From Hydrogenophilales bacterium CG_4_10_14_3_um_filter_63_21 (lineage in GTDB: Bacteria > Pseudomonadota > Gammaproteobacteria > Burkholderiales > Thiobacillaceae), in assembly GCA_002784045.1 (NCBI GenBank), contig PFJX01000137.1:1-64000 (forward strand): 64,000 bases of DNA, given 5' to 3'. Made by a program: the position numbers and the translations under genes. Under the pieces are notes generated by a model that was given only the letters and a program-made list of their open reading frames with translations, did not search any database and was not told where the DNA came from. Shown here piece after piece: positions 16,195 to 26,418 of the stretch (position 1 is the first letter of the stretch; each line of letters opens with the position of its first letter).

Positions 16195-19100
16195 TCAAGC
16201 CGCCACGGCCAGACCGGCCAGGCGGTTGATTTCCGCGAGCAATTCTTGTTCCTGATATGGCTTGCCCAGGTAGGCGTTGACACCCAGTTCCTGAGCATGG
16301 CCGCGATGCTTATCCGCCGTGCGCGAGGTGATCATGATAACCGGTAGATTGCGCGTCAGGCCGCTGGCGCGGACATGGCGCGCCACCTCGAAGCCGTCCA
16401 TGCGCGGCATCTCGATGTCCAGCAGCATGACGGCGGGTAGCTCGTCTTCCAGGGCTTCCAGGGCCTCCACGCCATCGCGCGCGGTGGCGACGCGAAAACC
16501 TTCGCGTTGCAGAAAGCGGGTGGTGATCTTGCGTACCGTGAGGGAGTCGTCGACCACCAGGATCAGCGGCGCCTGGACGACGGCTTCTTCCACCTCGGCT
16601 GGCTGCCTGGGGGCGCGTTCCGCCAACTGGAAAGGGTTGACGATCAGGGCGACGCGGCCGTCGCCAAGCACGGTGGCACCGCTGACCCCGACAATCCGCG
16701 CCAGTTGTGGGCCGATGTTTTTCACCACCGCTTCAAAGTTGCCTTCCAGGGCATCCACCCGGATGGCCAGGCGCTCCTCGCCGGCGCGCAGCAACAGAAT
16801 GGTGCGATAGCGGCCTTCGCTGGCTTGCGACGGTCGTCCCACCAGTTCAGCCAGAGTGCGCAGCGGATAGGTCGCATCGTCCAGCGTCAGATAGCCGGTT
16901 GCCTGCAAGGCGGCCATCTGTTCGGCGTTGACCTCGCGCACCAACGCGATCAGGTTGGCCGGCAGCGCCCAGGTGACGCCCCCCGCTCGCGCCAGGACCA
17001 CCTGGGACAGGGCCAGGGTGAGCGGCAGATGGAGGGTGAAGCGCGCCCCAGCGCCGGGGCTGGTTTCCAGGCGCACGCGGCCGCCGATACCGGCGATCTC
17101 GCTGCGTACCACGTCGAGGCCGACGCCGCGTCCGGCCAGTTCGGTCACTTCCAGGGCGGTGGAGAAGCCGGAGCGGAACAGCAGCGCCTCCAGTTCTTCG
17201 TCGCTGGCTTTGGCGTCCGCATCCAGCCAGCCGTTGGCCACGCCGCCCGCGCGCACGGCGGCGTGGTCGATGCCGGCGCCATCGTCAGAGAGGTTGAGCA
17301 CGATTTCATTGCCGACCTGGCGCGCGGTCAGGTGCACTTCACCGTATTCCGGTTTGCCGGCGGCGGCGCGCGCGCGGGGGTCTTCGATGCCGTGAGCGAT
17401 GGCATTGCGGACCAGGTGTTCCAATGGCGCGGCGATCTTGTCCAGCACCGTGCGGTCGATTTCGGTCTGGCCGCCGTCGATTTCCAGGTGTGCGCGGCGC
17501 CCGGTTTCCTTGGCCGCCTGGCGCGCGACTCGGTGCAGGCGCTCGGCCAGGTTATTCAGGGGCACCATGCGGATGTGCATGAGGGCCTGTTGCAGATTGC
17601 GCGTCATGCGCGATTGCTGCACCAAGGCGCTTTCCGCTTCGGTGAGGCCGGAGAACAGGTTTTCCTGCACCGTGGCGACGTCATTCACGCTTTCCGCCAG
17701 CAGGCGGGTCAGTTCCTGCAGGCGCGAGTAGCGGTCGAATTCCAACGGGTCAAACTGCGATTCGTCCATTTGCGAGAGGCGTGAACGCATCTGGGTTTCC
17801 GCCTGGATTTCCATTTCGCGCAGTTGCGAGCGCAGGCGTTCGACGTTGGCCGAGAGTTCCTGAGCGCTCTGCTTGTAGCCGGAGAGCACGTTTTCGATCC
17901 GGGCGCGGGCGATGGAAACTTCGCCGGCTTCGTTGAGCAGGGTATCGAGAACGTCGGATTTCTGGCGCAGGGTCTGGCGCAGGCGCAAATCGTCGTCCAT
18001 GCCCATGCCCGTGGCGGCGGCGGGGTTGGCCGCCGGAAGCGGGGGCACGGCCAGCGCCGGGGCGGGCGTCGGCGCGGCGCCGCCCTTGTAGCGCTCGACC
18101 TTGTCGGCGATCCGATCGTAGGCCGCTTCGAGGGCATCAAGCTGCGCCTCTCTGGCGGCGGCACGGCCCAATTCGATGATTTCGCTTTCCAGGGCATGCA
18201 CGTCTTCACCCAGAGTCATGGCCCCGGCCATGCGAGCGGAACCTTTCAGGGTGTGCAGGGCGCGTTTCAGCGCATCACGGGTCTGGCCATCATGAGGGGT
18301 GGCGCGCCAGGCGCGCAGGGCGCCACCGATTTGCGGCAGCAGGCTGGCCGCTTCTTCCAGGAAAATCGGCAGGAGCTGGCTGTCCAGGTCGTCGCGGGTG
18401 AGTGTTGCCGTGGCGTCGGCTGCATGGGGCGCCGCGGCGGCTGGCAACGCCACCTCACTGGCAGTCTCGCGGGCAACCAAACCAGCGAGTAGTTCGTTGA
18501 CGATCGGCATGGCTTGCGGGAAACGACACGCCAGAATGCCTTCCACGCTGGCCGCGAGATGGCCGATGACGGTGTCCAGGGTGGCGCTGGCCGACGCCGC
18601 GAGTGGTTGGGTTTTGTCCGGCCATTCTCCCGCCCAGTGTTCCACCGCATGGGCGGCGTCGGCCAGCGGCATGAAGCCGGTGGTGCGGGCGATGCCGGCC
18701 AGGGTGTGGGCGGAACGGATGAAGGTTTCCCAGGTGCCGGGATCCGGGTGGTGGCCGAGATTGCCGAGGGCACTGCCCAGGTCGGCCAGGCGCTGGCTGG
18801 CTTCGGCGCTGAAAATGCGGAACAGCTCGGTGGGCAGGGTGTGCTCACCGAGGGTTATGGTGTCATCCGCGGCGGGCGCGTCGATCCGCGCTTGCTCGGT
18901 CGTTTCGACTGGGGGGGCGCCGGCCACCTGGGCAATGTCCGCCTGGGCGCCGGCGTCAGGTTTTGGGGGCGTCACCTCCGCCGCGCCACCGCGCAATCGC
19001 CGCGCGGTTTCCACCAAGCGCCCGGATTCGATACGTACCTGGCCCCGCTCTTCCAGTTCCATGGCCCAGACATGGAAGGCATCGACGGTATCCTCGATGA

Positions 19101-21366
19101 ATCGCAGCATTTCGCTATTGGGCGCGCGCTCATCACGTAGCCACAGATTGAGCGTCTGTTCCACTTCCCAGGCCAGTTCCGCGAGATCCGTGAGACCGAC
19201 CATGCGGCCGCTGCCTTTCAGCGTATGGAACCCGCGCCGGATCGTGGTGAAGGCGTCCTGGTCGTAAGCGCTGACGTGCAGCCGCGAGGTCTGGATGGCG
19301 ATGTTGCCGAGTACGTCCTGCGCTTCCTCGATGTAGGTGAACAGGATGTCGCGGTCGACGGCTTCGTCGGATTGCGCCACCAGGCGCAGCGATTCGGCAG
19401 TGGGGGCGGGCGCCGCCGCGGCGGGGGCGATGTTCTGGATGGCCTGGCGCACCTGTTCGGCACTGGTCGCGGTTTCCAGCACGTGCACGGCGGCGGCGGC
19501 CTGATCGCGCAGGGCGCTGTCGGCGACCAGATCGGCATTGCGCGCCAGTTGTGTCAGTTCGGCCTTGAGGGCGGCGCGGCCTGGTGTCTGGCCGCCTTGA
19601 TCGGCCCATTCGCGCACCGATTCCTTGAGTTGCTCGGTTTCGCCACGCAGTGCTGTTTCCACGGTGGCATCAACTGCACCGCTGGCCATGGGCCGGTCTA
19701 GCAGGGCCTTCAGCGCCTTGCTGTCGTCGCGGCCGTAGCGCAGGGCTTCGACATAGAGACCAAGATAAGACAGCGCTTCCGCCACCCAGTCGAGGTCTTC
19801 CGGGGCGATCCGTGCATCATTTTCGGCGAAGTAGGCGACTCGACGGGTGGCCTCGTTGACCAGTTCGGCCGCCACCTCCAGTTGCAGGATGTTGAGGGCG
19901 CCGACGATCTGTTTCATCAGCGATGGCACCATCGGCAGATTGCCGCGCTGCGTCGAATCGCGGAAGAACTGGTCGAGGATGTCTTCGGCCTGGTTGAGGT
20001 TGGCCTGGATTTCCTGGGTGACCTGGGCCAGGACCAGTTTTTCCTGAGCGGCGTGCGAGAACTGGTCGAGCAGATCCACTTGCGGAATACGCGAGGTGTC
20101 GAACATCGTGTCGATGGCGGCTTGCAGGCGCATCGCCTGGGTGTCGCTCTGGCGCTCGAACTCGGGGCCGAGATGCGCGAAGTGGTCGATGGCGTTTTGC
20201 GCGAGCAGCAGGGCAGTCGCCATTTCCAGTTGCAGGGCTTCGTTCTCGCTGGCGTCGGCGGCGCCGGGCAGGCGCTTGGCCACGGCCTGGATGATGCGGG
20301 CGAGGGATTGCAGGGCGCCGTTGGGCAGGCGTGTGCTGCTCTCGAACAGGGCCAGGGCGGCGTTCTGGAAGGGTCCCAGGCTTTCCGCGCGGCCCGCGCA
20401 GTAGCGCATCCAATGGTCCTTGGCGCTCGCCAGGCTGTCCTGCAGATTGTTCAGATGGGGCAAATGCGCCGCTGCCAGGTCGCTGCCGGCCTGGGGTGGC
20501 AGATAACGTTCCAGTTGGAACAGGTTGCGTACTTCCGCGCTACGGCCACTGGGGCTGCCGTCCTGAGCGACGTAGAAGAGCACGTCGCGGAACAGGCGCT
20601 CGGCGAGCTGGCGCGAGCCTTCCATCAGGCGGCGCATTTGCAGGTCAATGCGGCCGCACAGGCGCTTGAGCCAGAAATCGCTGGGGGCGCCATTGCGGCG
20701 CAGCAGTTCCATGAGGCTGGTGGCGGTCCACCAGAAGGTATATTGGGCCGGTCCGGGGGCAAGCTGTTCGACCGCGCGCACGGCCTGGTCCATCTGCATC
20801 AGTCCGGCAGTCGCTTCGTGGTTCTGCAGGAATTGCAGCAGGCCTTTCTGATACAGGGCACGCGCTTTGCGGATGGCGTGGGCGCGGGTGGCGTCGTCCA
20901 GCGGCAATTCCGGCTCGGCGCGGATGGCGCGCGCCTGGGTGTCCGGGTAGAACAACTCGCTCGGAGCGGGGGGCTCGCCACCCCGTCGCAGAATGACCTC
21001 CTGGTAGAGCGGAGCGAGCTTCATTTCGATGTTCGGGGCGCCGCCCATGAGACCGTCTAGGTAGGACTGGATGGCGTCGACCGCGCGCAGGATGGTTTCC
21101 AGAGCCTTGGCGTCGCGTAGATCGACCTTGTCGGCCATGTCCGAGAGCAGGCGTTCGGTTTCCGCGGTAAGCAGGGAGAGGCCGCGCAGATCCACGATCT
21201 GCAGGGCGCCATAGACCTGGTGCAAATGCGCGGCGGCGCTTTTCAATGGGGTGGTGTCGCTGCCGTTCCATTCCGCCAGGGCTTTTTTCGCGGCCTGCAA
21301 CGCCTGGTCCAGTTCCGCCTTGACCCAGGTGAGCGACCCCAGGTCGAACTCCGTCTCGTCGCTCAT
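16195..21366 (-). CDS. chpA: Hybrid CheA-type histidine kinase of the type IV pilus chemosensory system (ChpA/PilL)
   Basis: This 1723-residue cytoplasmic kinase should control twitching motility or cAMP-type signalling. The N-terminal region has a degenerate phosphotransfer-like domain (HLHQVYGALQIVDLRGLS). Histidine phosphotransfer domains with HTLKGS-like motifs lie near residues 712 (FHTLKGSGRMVGL), 885 (AHTLAGIARTTGF) and 1037 (LHTLKGSARMAGA). The kinase ATP-binding domain has HLVRNAIAHGIEDP near 1315, followed by a CheW-like domain near 1450. A C-terminal receiver (LILVVDDSLTVRK, MLLDIEMPRMDG) occupies about 1605-1720. It is the last gene of the operon pilG-pilH-pilI-pilJ-chpA, 19 bases after pilJ. 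Confidence 0.93.
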   Translation of the reverse strand: MSDETEFDLGSLTWVKAELDQALQAAKKALAEWNGSDTTPLKSAAAHLHQVYGALQIVDLRGLSLLTAETERLLSDMADKVDLRDAKALETILRAVDAIQSYLDGLMGGAPNIEMKLAPLYQEVILRRGGEPPAPSELFYPDTQARAIRAEPELPLDDATRAHAIRKARALYQKGLLQFLQNHEATAGLMQMDQAVRAVEQLAPGPAQYTFWWTATSLMELLRRNGAPSDFWLKRLCGRIDLQMRRLMEGSRQLAERLFRDVLFYVAQDGSPSGRSAEVRNLFQLERYLPPQAGSDLAAAHLPHLNNLQDSLASAKDHWMRYCAGRAESLGPFQNAALALFESSTRLPNGALQSLARIIQAVAKRLPGAADASENEALQLEMATALLLAQNAIDHFAHLGPEFERQSDTQAMRLQAAIDTMFDTSRIPQVDLLDQFSHAAQEKLVLAQVTQEIQANLNQAEDILDQFFRDSTQRGNLPMVPSLMKQIVGALNILQLEVAAELVNEATRRVAYFAENDARIAPEDLDWVAEALSYLGLYVEALRYGRDDSKALKALLDRPMASGAVDATVETALRGETEQLKESVREWADQGGQTPGRAALKAELTQLARNADLVADSALRDQAAAAVHVLETATSAEQVRQAIQNIAPAAAAPAPTAESLRLVAQSDEAVDRDILFTYIEEAQDVLGNIAIQTSRLHVSAYDQDAFTTIRRGFHTLKGSGRMVGLTDLAELAWEVEQTLNLWLRDERAPNSEMLRFIEDTVDAFHVWAMELEERGQVRIESGRLVETARRLRGGAAEVTPPKPDAGAQADIAQVAGAPPVETTEQARIDAPAADDTITLGEHTLPTELFRIFSAEASQRLADLGSALGNLGHHPDPGTWETFIRSAHTLAGIARTTGFMPLADAAHAVEHWAGEWPDKTQPLAASASATLDTVIGHLAASVEGILACRFPQAMPIVNELLAGLVARETASEVALPAAAAPHAADATATLTRDDLDSQLLPIFLEEAASLLPQIGGALRAWRATPHDGQTRDALKRALHTLKGSARMAGAMTLGEDVHALESEIIELGRAAAREAQLDALEAAYDRIADKVERYKGGAAPTPAPALAVPPLPAANPAAATGMGMDDDLRLRQTLRQKSDVLDTLLNEAGEVSIARARIENVLSGYKQSAQELSANVERLRSQLREMEIQAETQMRSRLSQMDESQFDPLEFDRYSRLQELTRLLAESVNDVATVQENLFSGLTEAESALVQQSRMTRNLQQALMHIRMVPLNNLAERLHRVARQAAKETGRRAHLEIDGGQTEIDRTVLDKIAAPLEHLVRNAIAHGIEDPRARAAAGKPEYGEVHLTARQVGNEIVLNLSDDGAGIDHAAVRAGGVANGWLDADAKASDEELEALLFRSGFSTALEVTELAGRGVGLDVVRSEIAGIGGRVRLETSPGAGARFTLHLPLTLALSQVVLARAGGVTWALPANLIALVREVNAEQMAALQATGYLTLDDATYPLRTLAELVGRPSQASEGRYRTILLLRAGEERLAIRVDALEGNFEAVVKNIGPQLARIVGVSGATVLGDGRVALIVNPFQLAERAPRQPAEVEEAVVQAPLILVVDDSLTVRKITTRFLQREGFRVATARDGVEALEALEDELPAVMLLDIEMPRMDGFEVARHVRASGLTRNLPVIMITSRTADKHRGHAQELGVNAYLGKPYQEQELLAEINRLAGLAVAA

Positions 21367-21385
21367 GCCTGTTCTCCTTGCGCGG

Positions 21386-23494
21386 TCACAGCTTGAAACC
21401 CGAAACCGAAACTTTCAATTCATCGGACAGCAAGGACAACTGACCGATCGACGCCGCGCTGCGGCGTGCGCCCTCAGAGGCCTGGCCGGTGACCGCGAGA
21501 ATCTCGCGCATGCTGTCGGCGATCTGCTGGGCGGTGCCGGTCTGTGCCTGGGTGGCGTCCGAAATACGTTGAATCAGATGCGCCAGGTCATCCGAAACCG
21601 ACTCGATCTCGGCCAGCGAGTGGCCGGCCGCATCGGACAGCACGGTGCCTTCCACCACGCCCTGGGTCGAGTTTTCCATCGCATTCACCGCGTCCTGGGT
21701 GTCGCTCTGAATGGTCTTGACAATGGCTCCGATGCGTCGCGTCGCCTGGGCAGAGCGCTCCGCCAGGCGCTGCACTTCTTCCGCCACCACCGTGAAGCCG
21801 CGCCCCGCTTCGCCGGCCGCGGCAGCCTGGATCGCGGCGTTCAGCGCCAGCACGTTGGTCTGTTCGGTAATGTCCGAGATCAGGTCCACGATGCCGCCAA
21901 TCTCCTGGGAGGATTCACCGAGCCGCTTGATCCGCTTCGAAGTTTCCTGGATATGGTTGCGGATCGACTCCATGCCGACAATGGCGCTGCGCACCGAGTC
22001 GCCCCCTTTGCGGGCGGTGGCCAGCGATTGTTCAGCCACGCGGGTGGAGTCGGCGGCGTTCCGCGACACTTGCACGATGGAAGCGGACATCTGGCTCACC
22101 GCTTCGCTGGTTTCAGTAATCTGGCGCGACTGGCGTTCGGCGGCGGCGAGCAGTTCGTCGGAACTGGCCCGGGCTTCGGACGCCGCCTGGGTGACCTGTT
22201 CGGAGGCGCGGTTGATGCCCTGCACCAACAGACGCAGTTCTTCGATGGCGTAGTTGACCGAGTCGGCGATCGCGCCGGTGATGTTTTCCGTCACCGTGGC
22301 CTGCACGGTCAGGTCGCCATCGGCCAGGTCGCCCATTTCGTTCAGCAACCGCAGAATGGCTTCCTGGTTGCGCTGGTTTTCCTGCGCGGCTTCCTCCGCA
22401 TGGCGGCGCGCCTCACCGACGTTGAGCACGCCGAGTACCAGCAGCGCGGCCAGGGCGATCAAGGCGAACACGACCGCCAGGAACAGCGAGATGCCGGCGC
22501 CCATCGCCTGATAGCGAGCGGTGATCTGCTGGGTCAGGGCGAGCAGCTTTTCCGATTCGTCGAACAGCTCGCGCCCTGCGCGCTTGGCTTCCACCAGTTG
22601 CGGCATGTTTTTGAGAATGCTGTCGACCTGCTTCTCGAAGGCATTGAACACATCGCGTAGTTCCAGCAATCGCTCGCGCGCGTCGGCATCGGACACCGCA
22701 ACGATGCCGATAGCGCCGCCGCCGTCGATCAACCCCCGCAATACCTCGCGGAAGCTGCGCACGTCCTGGCCCAACTGGTAGGCGGTTTCCGGGTTGATCT
22801 GGTCGGAGGAGAGCAGTGCGTTGGCGTTCTTCGCCATGCGCTGGGTCCACAAGGCCTGCTGGTTGGCGAAGGCAAGCTGTTTCTTGGATTCGGCCGGCAG
22901 CAGCGCGATCACCTGCTCGGCCAGGTCAAGCAGCTCCGAGTTGCGCTGGTTGATCTCGGCCAGGGAGCGGCCCAGGGTGACCAGGGTGTCCTGCTGGGTG
23001 ACCAGTGCCTGAATGTCTTTTTTCGACACCTCCCAGCGTTTTTTCAGCTCACCCAGTTCGCCCTGCATGGAACCCGGTGAGGAGGGGATGCCGGCGCCGC
23101 CGTCGATCAGGGTGACGAGGCCATCGGCAAAGGCTTGCCGACTTTCGTCCAATTGCCTGAATGCGGCCTTGTTGCCCAGCACCGCCTGTTGCGCGGTCTT
23201 GCTGTAACGCTGCGAGAGCATCTGCAAGCGGGTGGAAATTTCCACATATTGCGCGCGATTGCCCACCTGCACCGTGTACCAGATCATCAACAGCGTGGCC
23301 AACAGCAGGGAGCCCAGCAACACCACCACCACGGCCGGGAGGCGTTGTTCCGCCGGGAGCTTGCCCAGTAACGGCAGGCGCGATGGGTCCAGCGCCATCC
23401 AGCGATTCATCAAGGTGGCTACGCGTGGGCCCAGGCGGTTGCCGAGGTTGCCGAAAATTTTAGCGATATCGCGTTGCGGCTTGTTCATTGCCAT
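21386..23494 (-). CDS. pilJ: Methyl-accepting chemotaxis protein of the type IV pilus system (PilJ)
   Basis: PilJ is the membrane receptor that controls the ChpA kinase. The 702-residue protein has a first membrane segment near residues 50-75 ([21 protein letters not shown]), a periplasmic region with two PilJ-type helical modules ([34 protein letters not shown]), and a second membrane segment near 333-357. A HAMP-like linker follows, then the cytoplasmic coiled coil whose hairpin tip contains [22 protein letters not shown] followed by [12 protein letters not shown]. Chemotaxis receptors usually read [20 protein letters not shown] here, so the tip is slightly diverged, as in other PilJ proteins. 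It lies between pilI and chpA. Confidence 0.94.
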   Translation of the reverse strand: MAMNKPQRDIAKIFGNLGNRLGPRVATLMNRWMALDPSRLPLLGKLPAEQRLPAVVVVLLGSLLLATLLMIWYTVQVGNRAQYVEISTRLQMLSQRYSKTAQQAVLGNKAAFRQLDESRQAFADGLVTLIDGGAGIPSSPGSMQGELGELKKRWEVSKKDIQALVTQQDTLVTLGRSLAEINQRNSELLDLAEQVIALLPAESKKQLAFANQQALWTQRMAKNANALLSSDQINPETAYQLGQDVRSFREVLRGLIDGGGAIGIVAVSDADARERLLELRDVFNAFEKQVDSILKNMPQLVEAKRAGRELFDESEKLLALTQQITARYQAMGAGISLFLAVVFALIALAALLVLGVLNVGEARRHAEEAAQENQRNQEAILRLLNEMGDLADGDLTVQATVTENITGAIADSVNYAIEELRLLVQGINRASEQVTQAASEARASSDELLAAAERQSRQITETSEAVSQMSASIVQVSRNAADSTRVAEQSLATARKGGDSVRSAIVGMESIRNHIQETSKRIKRLGESSQEIGGIVDLISDITEQTNVLALNAAIQAAAAGEAGRGFTVVAEEVQRLAERSAQATRRIGAIVKTIQSDTQDAVNAMENSTQGVVEGTVLSDAAGHSLAEIESVSDDLAHLIQRISDATQAQTGTAQQIADSMREILAVTGQASEGARRSAASIGQLSLLSDELKVSVSGFKL

Positions 23495-23547
23495 TGTCTA
23501 GTTCCCTCCAGATCCTTCACCCTCCCCGCCCAGGCGGAGAAGTCCAT

Positions 23548-24060
23548 TTACAAACCCGCTTCCAGGAAGACGGGAGCCGCAACCAGTTTTTCCAGGTTGA
23601 GTTCCGCCCATACCTGCCCATCAAGGCCGCGCCAGTGCGCGCTAACCCAGGGCGATGCAGTGTCCGGCGCCGGCTCGGATAGCAGGCCATCGACGGCGCG
23701 AAGGCCGAGGGTACGTTCGATGCGCAAGGCGGCGTTGACGCCAAAACGGGGATGCGCCAGAAGCAGATGCGCTTCGCCCCGCGGTAGCGCCCCCGACAAC
23801 TTCAGGAAAGCGCCCAGGTCGGTGCAGCCATAGAGCGCGCCGCGCACGCTGGCGACGCCGGAAAACCAGGGTTGTGCCCAGGGTACGGCGAGCAATTCCG
23901 GCACCGTCACGACTTCGTTGATCTGCTCCAGACTGACTAGCCAATGGCGGCCACCGGCGATGAAGCCCAGCTTGGAAGACGGGCCGGTAGCCGTTTGCGC
24001 GGCCTTGAGTTTTTCCGCGAGCTGGGCCTGAAAGTCCCGGAGGCTTTGTTTGTCCCTCAT
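23548..24060 (-). CDS. pilI: CheW-like coupling protein PilI
   Basis: PilI links the PilJ receptor to the ChpA kinase. The 170-residue protein contains a CheW domain: LGFIAGGRHWLVSLEQINEVVTVPELLAVPWAQPWFSG, GVASVRGALYGCTDLGAFL and AALRIERTLGLR. The start ATG at 24060 was chosen because it gives the usual PilI N-terminus (MRDKQSLRDFQAQLAEKL). A longer in-frame extension would overlap pilH. It lies 16 bases after pilH and 53 bases before pilJ, in the standard gene order. Confidence 0.9.
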   Translation of the reverse strand: MRDKQSLRDFQAQLAEKLKAAQTATGPSSKLGFIAGGRHWLVSLEQINEVVTVPELLAVPWAQPWFSGVASVRGALYGCTDLGAFLKLSGALPRGEAHLLLAHPRFGVNAALRIERTLGLRAVDGLLSEPAPDTASPWVSAHWRGLDGQVWAELNLEKLVAAPVFLEAGL

Positions 24061-24076
24061 AGATTCGCCTTGTCGG

Positions 24077-24445
24077 CTACTGGCCCAGCGCCTTGACCTT
24101 GGCCAGCAACTCCGCGGCCACGATGGGTTTGACCAGATAGTCGATGGCACCCTGGCGCAACCCCCAGACGCGGTCGGTTTCCTGGCTTTTGGTGGTGCAC
24201 ATGATGACCGGGATGCGCTGGGTAGCCGGGTCGCGCGCGAGCATCCGGGTGGCCTGGAAGCCATTGAGGCCAGGCATGACCACATCCATCAGGATCAGAT
24301 CGGGTTTCTCCAGTTTGGCCTTGGCGACGCCCTCCTCGCCGGTTTCCGCGGCGACAATTTCAAAGCCGTTCTTGCGCAGGAGATCAGTCAGGAAACAACG
24401 CTCGGTGGGCGAATCGTCCACGACCAGGATCGTTTTTATCGGCAT
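24077..24445 (-). CDS. pilH: Response regulator PilH (twitching motility)
   Basis: The 122-residue single-domain receiver starts MPIKTILVVDDSPTERCFL. The phosphorylatable Asp is in LILMDVVMPGLNGFQA near residue 52, the conserved Thr/Ser in VIMCTTKSQETD, and the Lys in DYLVKPI near residue 104. PilH is thought to serve in pilus retraction control or as a phosphate sink for the Chp system. A longer frame reaches upstream to 24484, but the ATG at 24445 matches the family start. It lies 35 bases downstream of pilG. Confidence 0.9.
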   Translation of the reverse strand: MPIKTILVVDDSPTERCFLTDLLRKNGFEIVAAETGEEGVAKAKLEKPDLILMDVVMPGLNGFQATRMLARDPATQRIPVIMCTTKSQETDRVWGLRQGAIDYLVKPIVAAELLAKVKALGQ

Positions 24446-24480
24446 GGTGTTCTGCTTGGCTTGTGTAATCAGGCGGGCGA

Positions 24481-24894
24481 TCAACTGGTCCGCGCGCGAT
24501 GCCGGCGCACGGCATCGAGCAGGGTGTCCTTGGTGAAAGGCTTGGTCAGGTATTCATCCGAGCCGACCATGCGGCCACGCGCCCGGTCAAACAGGCCATC
24601 CTTGCTCGACAGCATGATCACCGGGGTATCGCGAAAGCGGGCATTCTTCTTGATCAGCGCACAGGTCTGGTAGCCATCCAGGCGCGGCATCATGATGTCC
24701 ACGAAGATAACTTCGGGGTGGTGGTCGGCGATCTTGGCGAGGGCGTCGAATCCGTCCTCCGCCAGGATCACTTCACACCCCGTTTTCAACAGGAAGATTT
24801 CGGCACTGCGGCGAATGGTGTTGCTGTCATCGATTACCATCACCTTGGTGCCAGCCAGATCGTTGCTATTGTCCACTCCGCTCTCCAGGTTCAT
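24481..24894 (-). CDS. pilG: Response regulator PilG (twitching motility)
   Basis: The 137-residue protein is a stand-alone receiver with VMVIDDSNTIRRSAEIFL, the phospho-acceptor in VIFVDIMMPRLDGYQTCALI near residue 70, and EYLTKPFTKDTLL with the conserved Lys. The sequence TIRRSAE..FLL.GCEV matches PilG rather than PilH. PilG promotes pilus extension or twitching in response to ChpA. It is the first gene of the five-gene chemosensory operon and lies 10 bases downstream of the PhnD-rhodanese gene, so the operon may extend to that gene and the rubredoxin. Confidence 0.92.
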   Translation of the reverse strand: MNLESGVDNSNDLAGTKVMVIDDSNTIRRSAEIFLLKTGCEVILAEDGFDALAKIADHHPEVIFVDIMMPRLDGYQTCALIKKNARFRDTPVIMLSSKDGLFDRARGRMVGSDEYLTKPFTKDTLLDAVRRHRARTS

Positions 24895-24904
24895 GGAGTT
24901 CAGG

Positions 24905-26095
24905 TCAGGAGCCTTGTTTTACCGGATAGCCCGCCGCTTTCCAGGCTGGCAGGCCGGTGCGAAACCAGTAGACTCGCTGGTAGCCGCGCTTGACCAGATA
25001 GCGCGAGGCCTTGTAGCTGAACCAGCATTCAGCACCATTGCACTGGAAGATCATGGGTGCATTCTTGTCCTTGGGTAGCTTGGATAGATCGAAGTGGTCC
25101 ACGCTGTCGTCGTAATCGACTTCCTTGGGGCTATTCAATTCGTAGGGCACGCTGACCGAGCCGGGAATGAAACCATTGCGGCGATGCGCCGGCGGCCGTA
25201 CGTCGAACAAGGGTACGCCCTGGGCCATGAGTTTATTGGCCTGCTCGGCGGTGACGATGCTGGCGCCAGGCAGGGTTTCCGGGGTGTAGAAGCCGCGCGT
25301 GGAGACGTACTCGAAGTCGGTCTTGTCGGCGGGGTCGAAACTGCCGAACTTGACCTTGTTCAGACGGTGTTCCAGGTCTTTGTCGAGTTGGGTGAAGGCG
25401 GAGCGAATCTTGTCTTTCACTGCGCCATCCAGTTTGTCGCTCACCACCACGCCAGCGGCGGGAACCTGGGTGAAGGTCTTGACCAGCACGGCGTTCTGGT
25501 CGCGCGCAATCCAGTCGCGAGCGACGTCTTCTTTCATCGCCGCTAGATCGGCCTGGCCGATGTCCATCGAATAGAGCACGGCGCCGTACTGGTTCATGTG
25601 CATGGTGCGGCTGAAATAGGTGGAGGGCGACAGGCCCATGGCATTCATTTCACCCTTGAACAGGTAGCTCACCAGGGATTCCTGATGCGGCAGGGCGATG
25701 CGCTTGCCGCGCGCGCCTTCGAGAGATTTGATGTTGGCGCTCTTGCGCGCAACCAGAACCAGGCGGGTGTTTTTCTCGGTCTTCGCGACCGGCGTATAGC
25801 CATTGCGCATGGCCAGGCCGACCAGTTGCGCGGGGGCCAGCAGCATGGCGAAGGTGTTGGTGCGGATGCGTTCGCCGACCCGCTCGGCGTTCTGGGTCAT
25901 GACCAGCTTCACCGGTCGGCCGATGGCGCCGGCGATAAACCTGGCGAGGTCATTGAAAACGCTCTGGGTAGCGATGTGGTCACGTTCCTGGTCGTAATCC
26001 AGGGTGACGTTGAAGAGCAGTTCTTCCCTTGCATGGACATTGATGGCCGTAGTGGTGGCCAACAAGGTGATGAGCGTGGTGATGATCCAGCGCAT
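24905..26095 (-). CDS. Periplasmic PhnD-like binding protein fused to a rhodanese domain
   Basis: The 396-residue protein begins with a signal peptide (MRWIITTLITLLATTTAINVHA). Residues 25-270 resemble PhnD/phosphonate-type solute-binding proteins: FNDLARFIAGAIGRPVKLVM, TNTFAMLLAPAQLVGLAMRNGY, GKRIALPHQESLVSYLF and YSMDIGQADLAAMKEDVA. Residues 285-395 form a rhodanese domain: GVPLFDVRPPAHRRNGFIPG, then the active-site loop QCNGAECWFSY with the catalytic Cys, and VYWFRTGLPAWKAAGYPV. Rhodaneses move sulfane sulfur, so a periplasmic ligand-sensing or sulfur-handling role is plausible. No ABC permease is nearby. It lies 10 bases upstream of pilG in the same direction and 85 bases downstream of rubredoxin. 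Confidence 0.8.
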   Translation of the reverse strand: MRWIITTLITLLATTTAINVHAREELLFNVTLDYDQERDHIATQSVFNDLARFIAGAIGRPVKLVMTQNAERVGERIRTNTFAMLLAPAQLVGLAMRNGYTPVAKTEKNTRLVLVARKSANIKSLEGARGKRIALPHQESLVSYLFKGEMNAMGLSPSTYFSRTMHMNQYGAVLYSMDIGQADLAAMKEDVARDWIARDQNAVLVKTFTQVPAAGVVVSDKLDGAVKDKIRSAFTQLDKDLEHRLNKVKFGSFDPADKTDFEYVSTRGFYTPETLPGASIVTAEQANKLMAQGVPLFDVRPPAHRRNGFIPGSVSVPYELNSPKEVDYDDSVDHFDLSKLPKDKNAPMIFQCNGAECWFSYKASRYLVKRGYQRVYWFRTGLPAWKAAGYPVKQGS

Positions 26096-26180
26096 GTATT
26101 TCCTCCTTCGTTACGGCTCCCCTCTGGCTCCTCCCGGGAGCGAACGGGACGCGGCGGCGGCCATTATGGATGGATGCGAC

Positions 26181-26351
26181 TCAAATTGCCACCATCTCGA
26201 AGTCTTCCTTGCGGGCGCTGCACTCGGGGCAGGTCCAGTTGAGCGGCACCTCTTCCCAACGAGTGCCGGGGGGAATGCCTTCCTCCGGGCTGCCTTTGGC
26301 CTCGTCATAAAGGTAACCACAGAGCAGGCACATCCAGGTTCGATATTCCAT
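26181..26351 (-). CDS. Rubredoxin
   Basis: The 56-residue protein reads MEYRTWMCLLCGYLYDEAKG at the N-terminus and WTCPECSARKEDFEMV near the C-terminus. The two CxxC pairs (CLLC and CPEC) hold one iron atom. The length is normal for a single-domain rubredoxin, a small cytoplasmic electron carrier. The ATG at 26351 is 67 bases from the divergent thiD start, and rubredoxin next to thiD is common in betaproteobacteria and gammaproteobacteria. Confidence 0.95.
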   Translation of the reverse strand: MEYRTWMCLLCGYLYDEAKGSPEEGIPPGTRWEEVPLNWTCPECSARKEDFEMVAI

Positions 26352-26418
26352 CGGCAAAGCAGGTCAGTACTTATGTAATAAGATCGCATTCTGACCCGCC
26401 AATCCGATAACGCCAAGC

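Noticed and set aside
26352-26418. TPP riboswitch in front of thiD
   Set aside because: The gap to rubredoxin is only 67 bases and has none of the conserved TPP riboswitch blocks.
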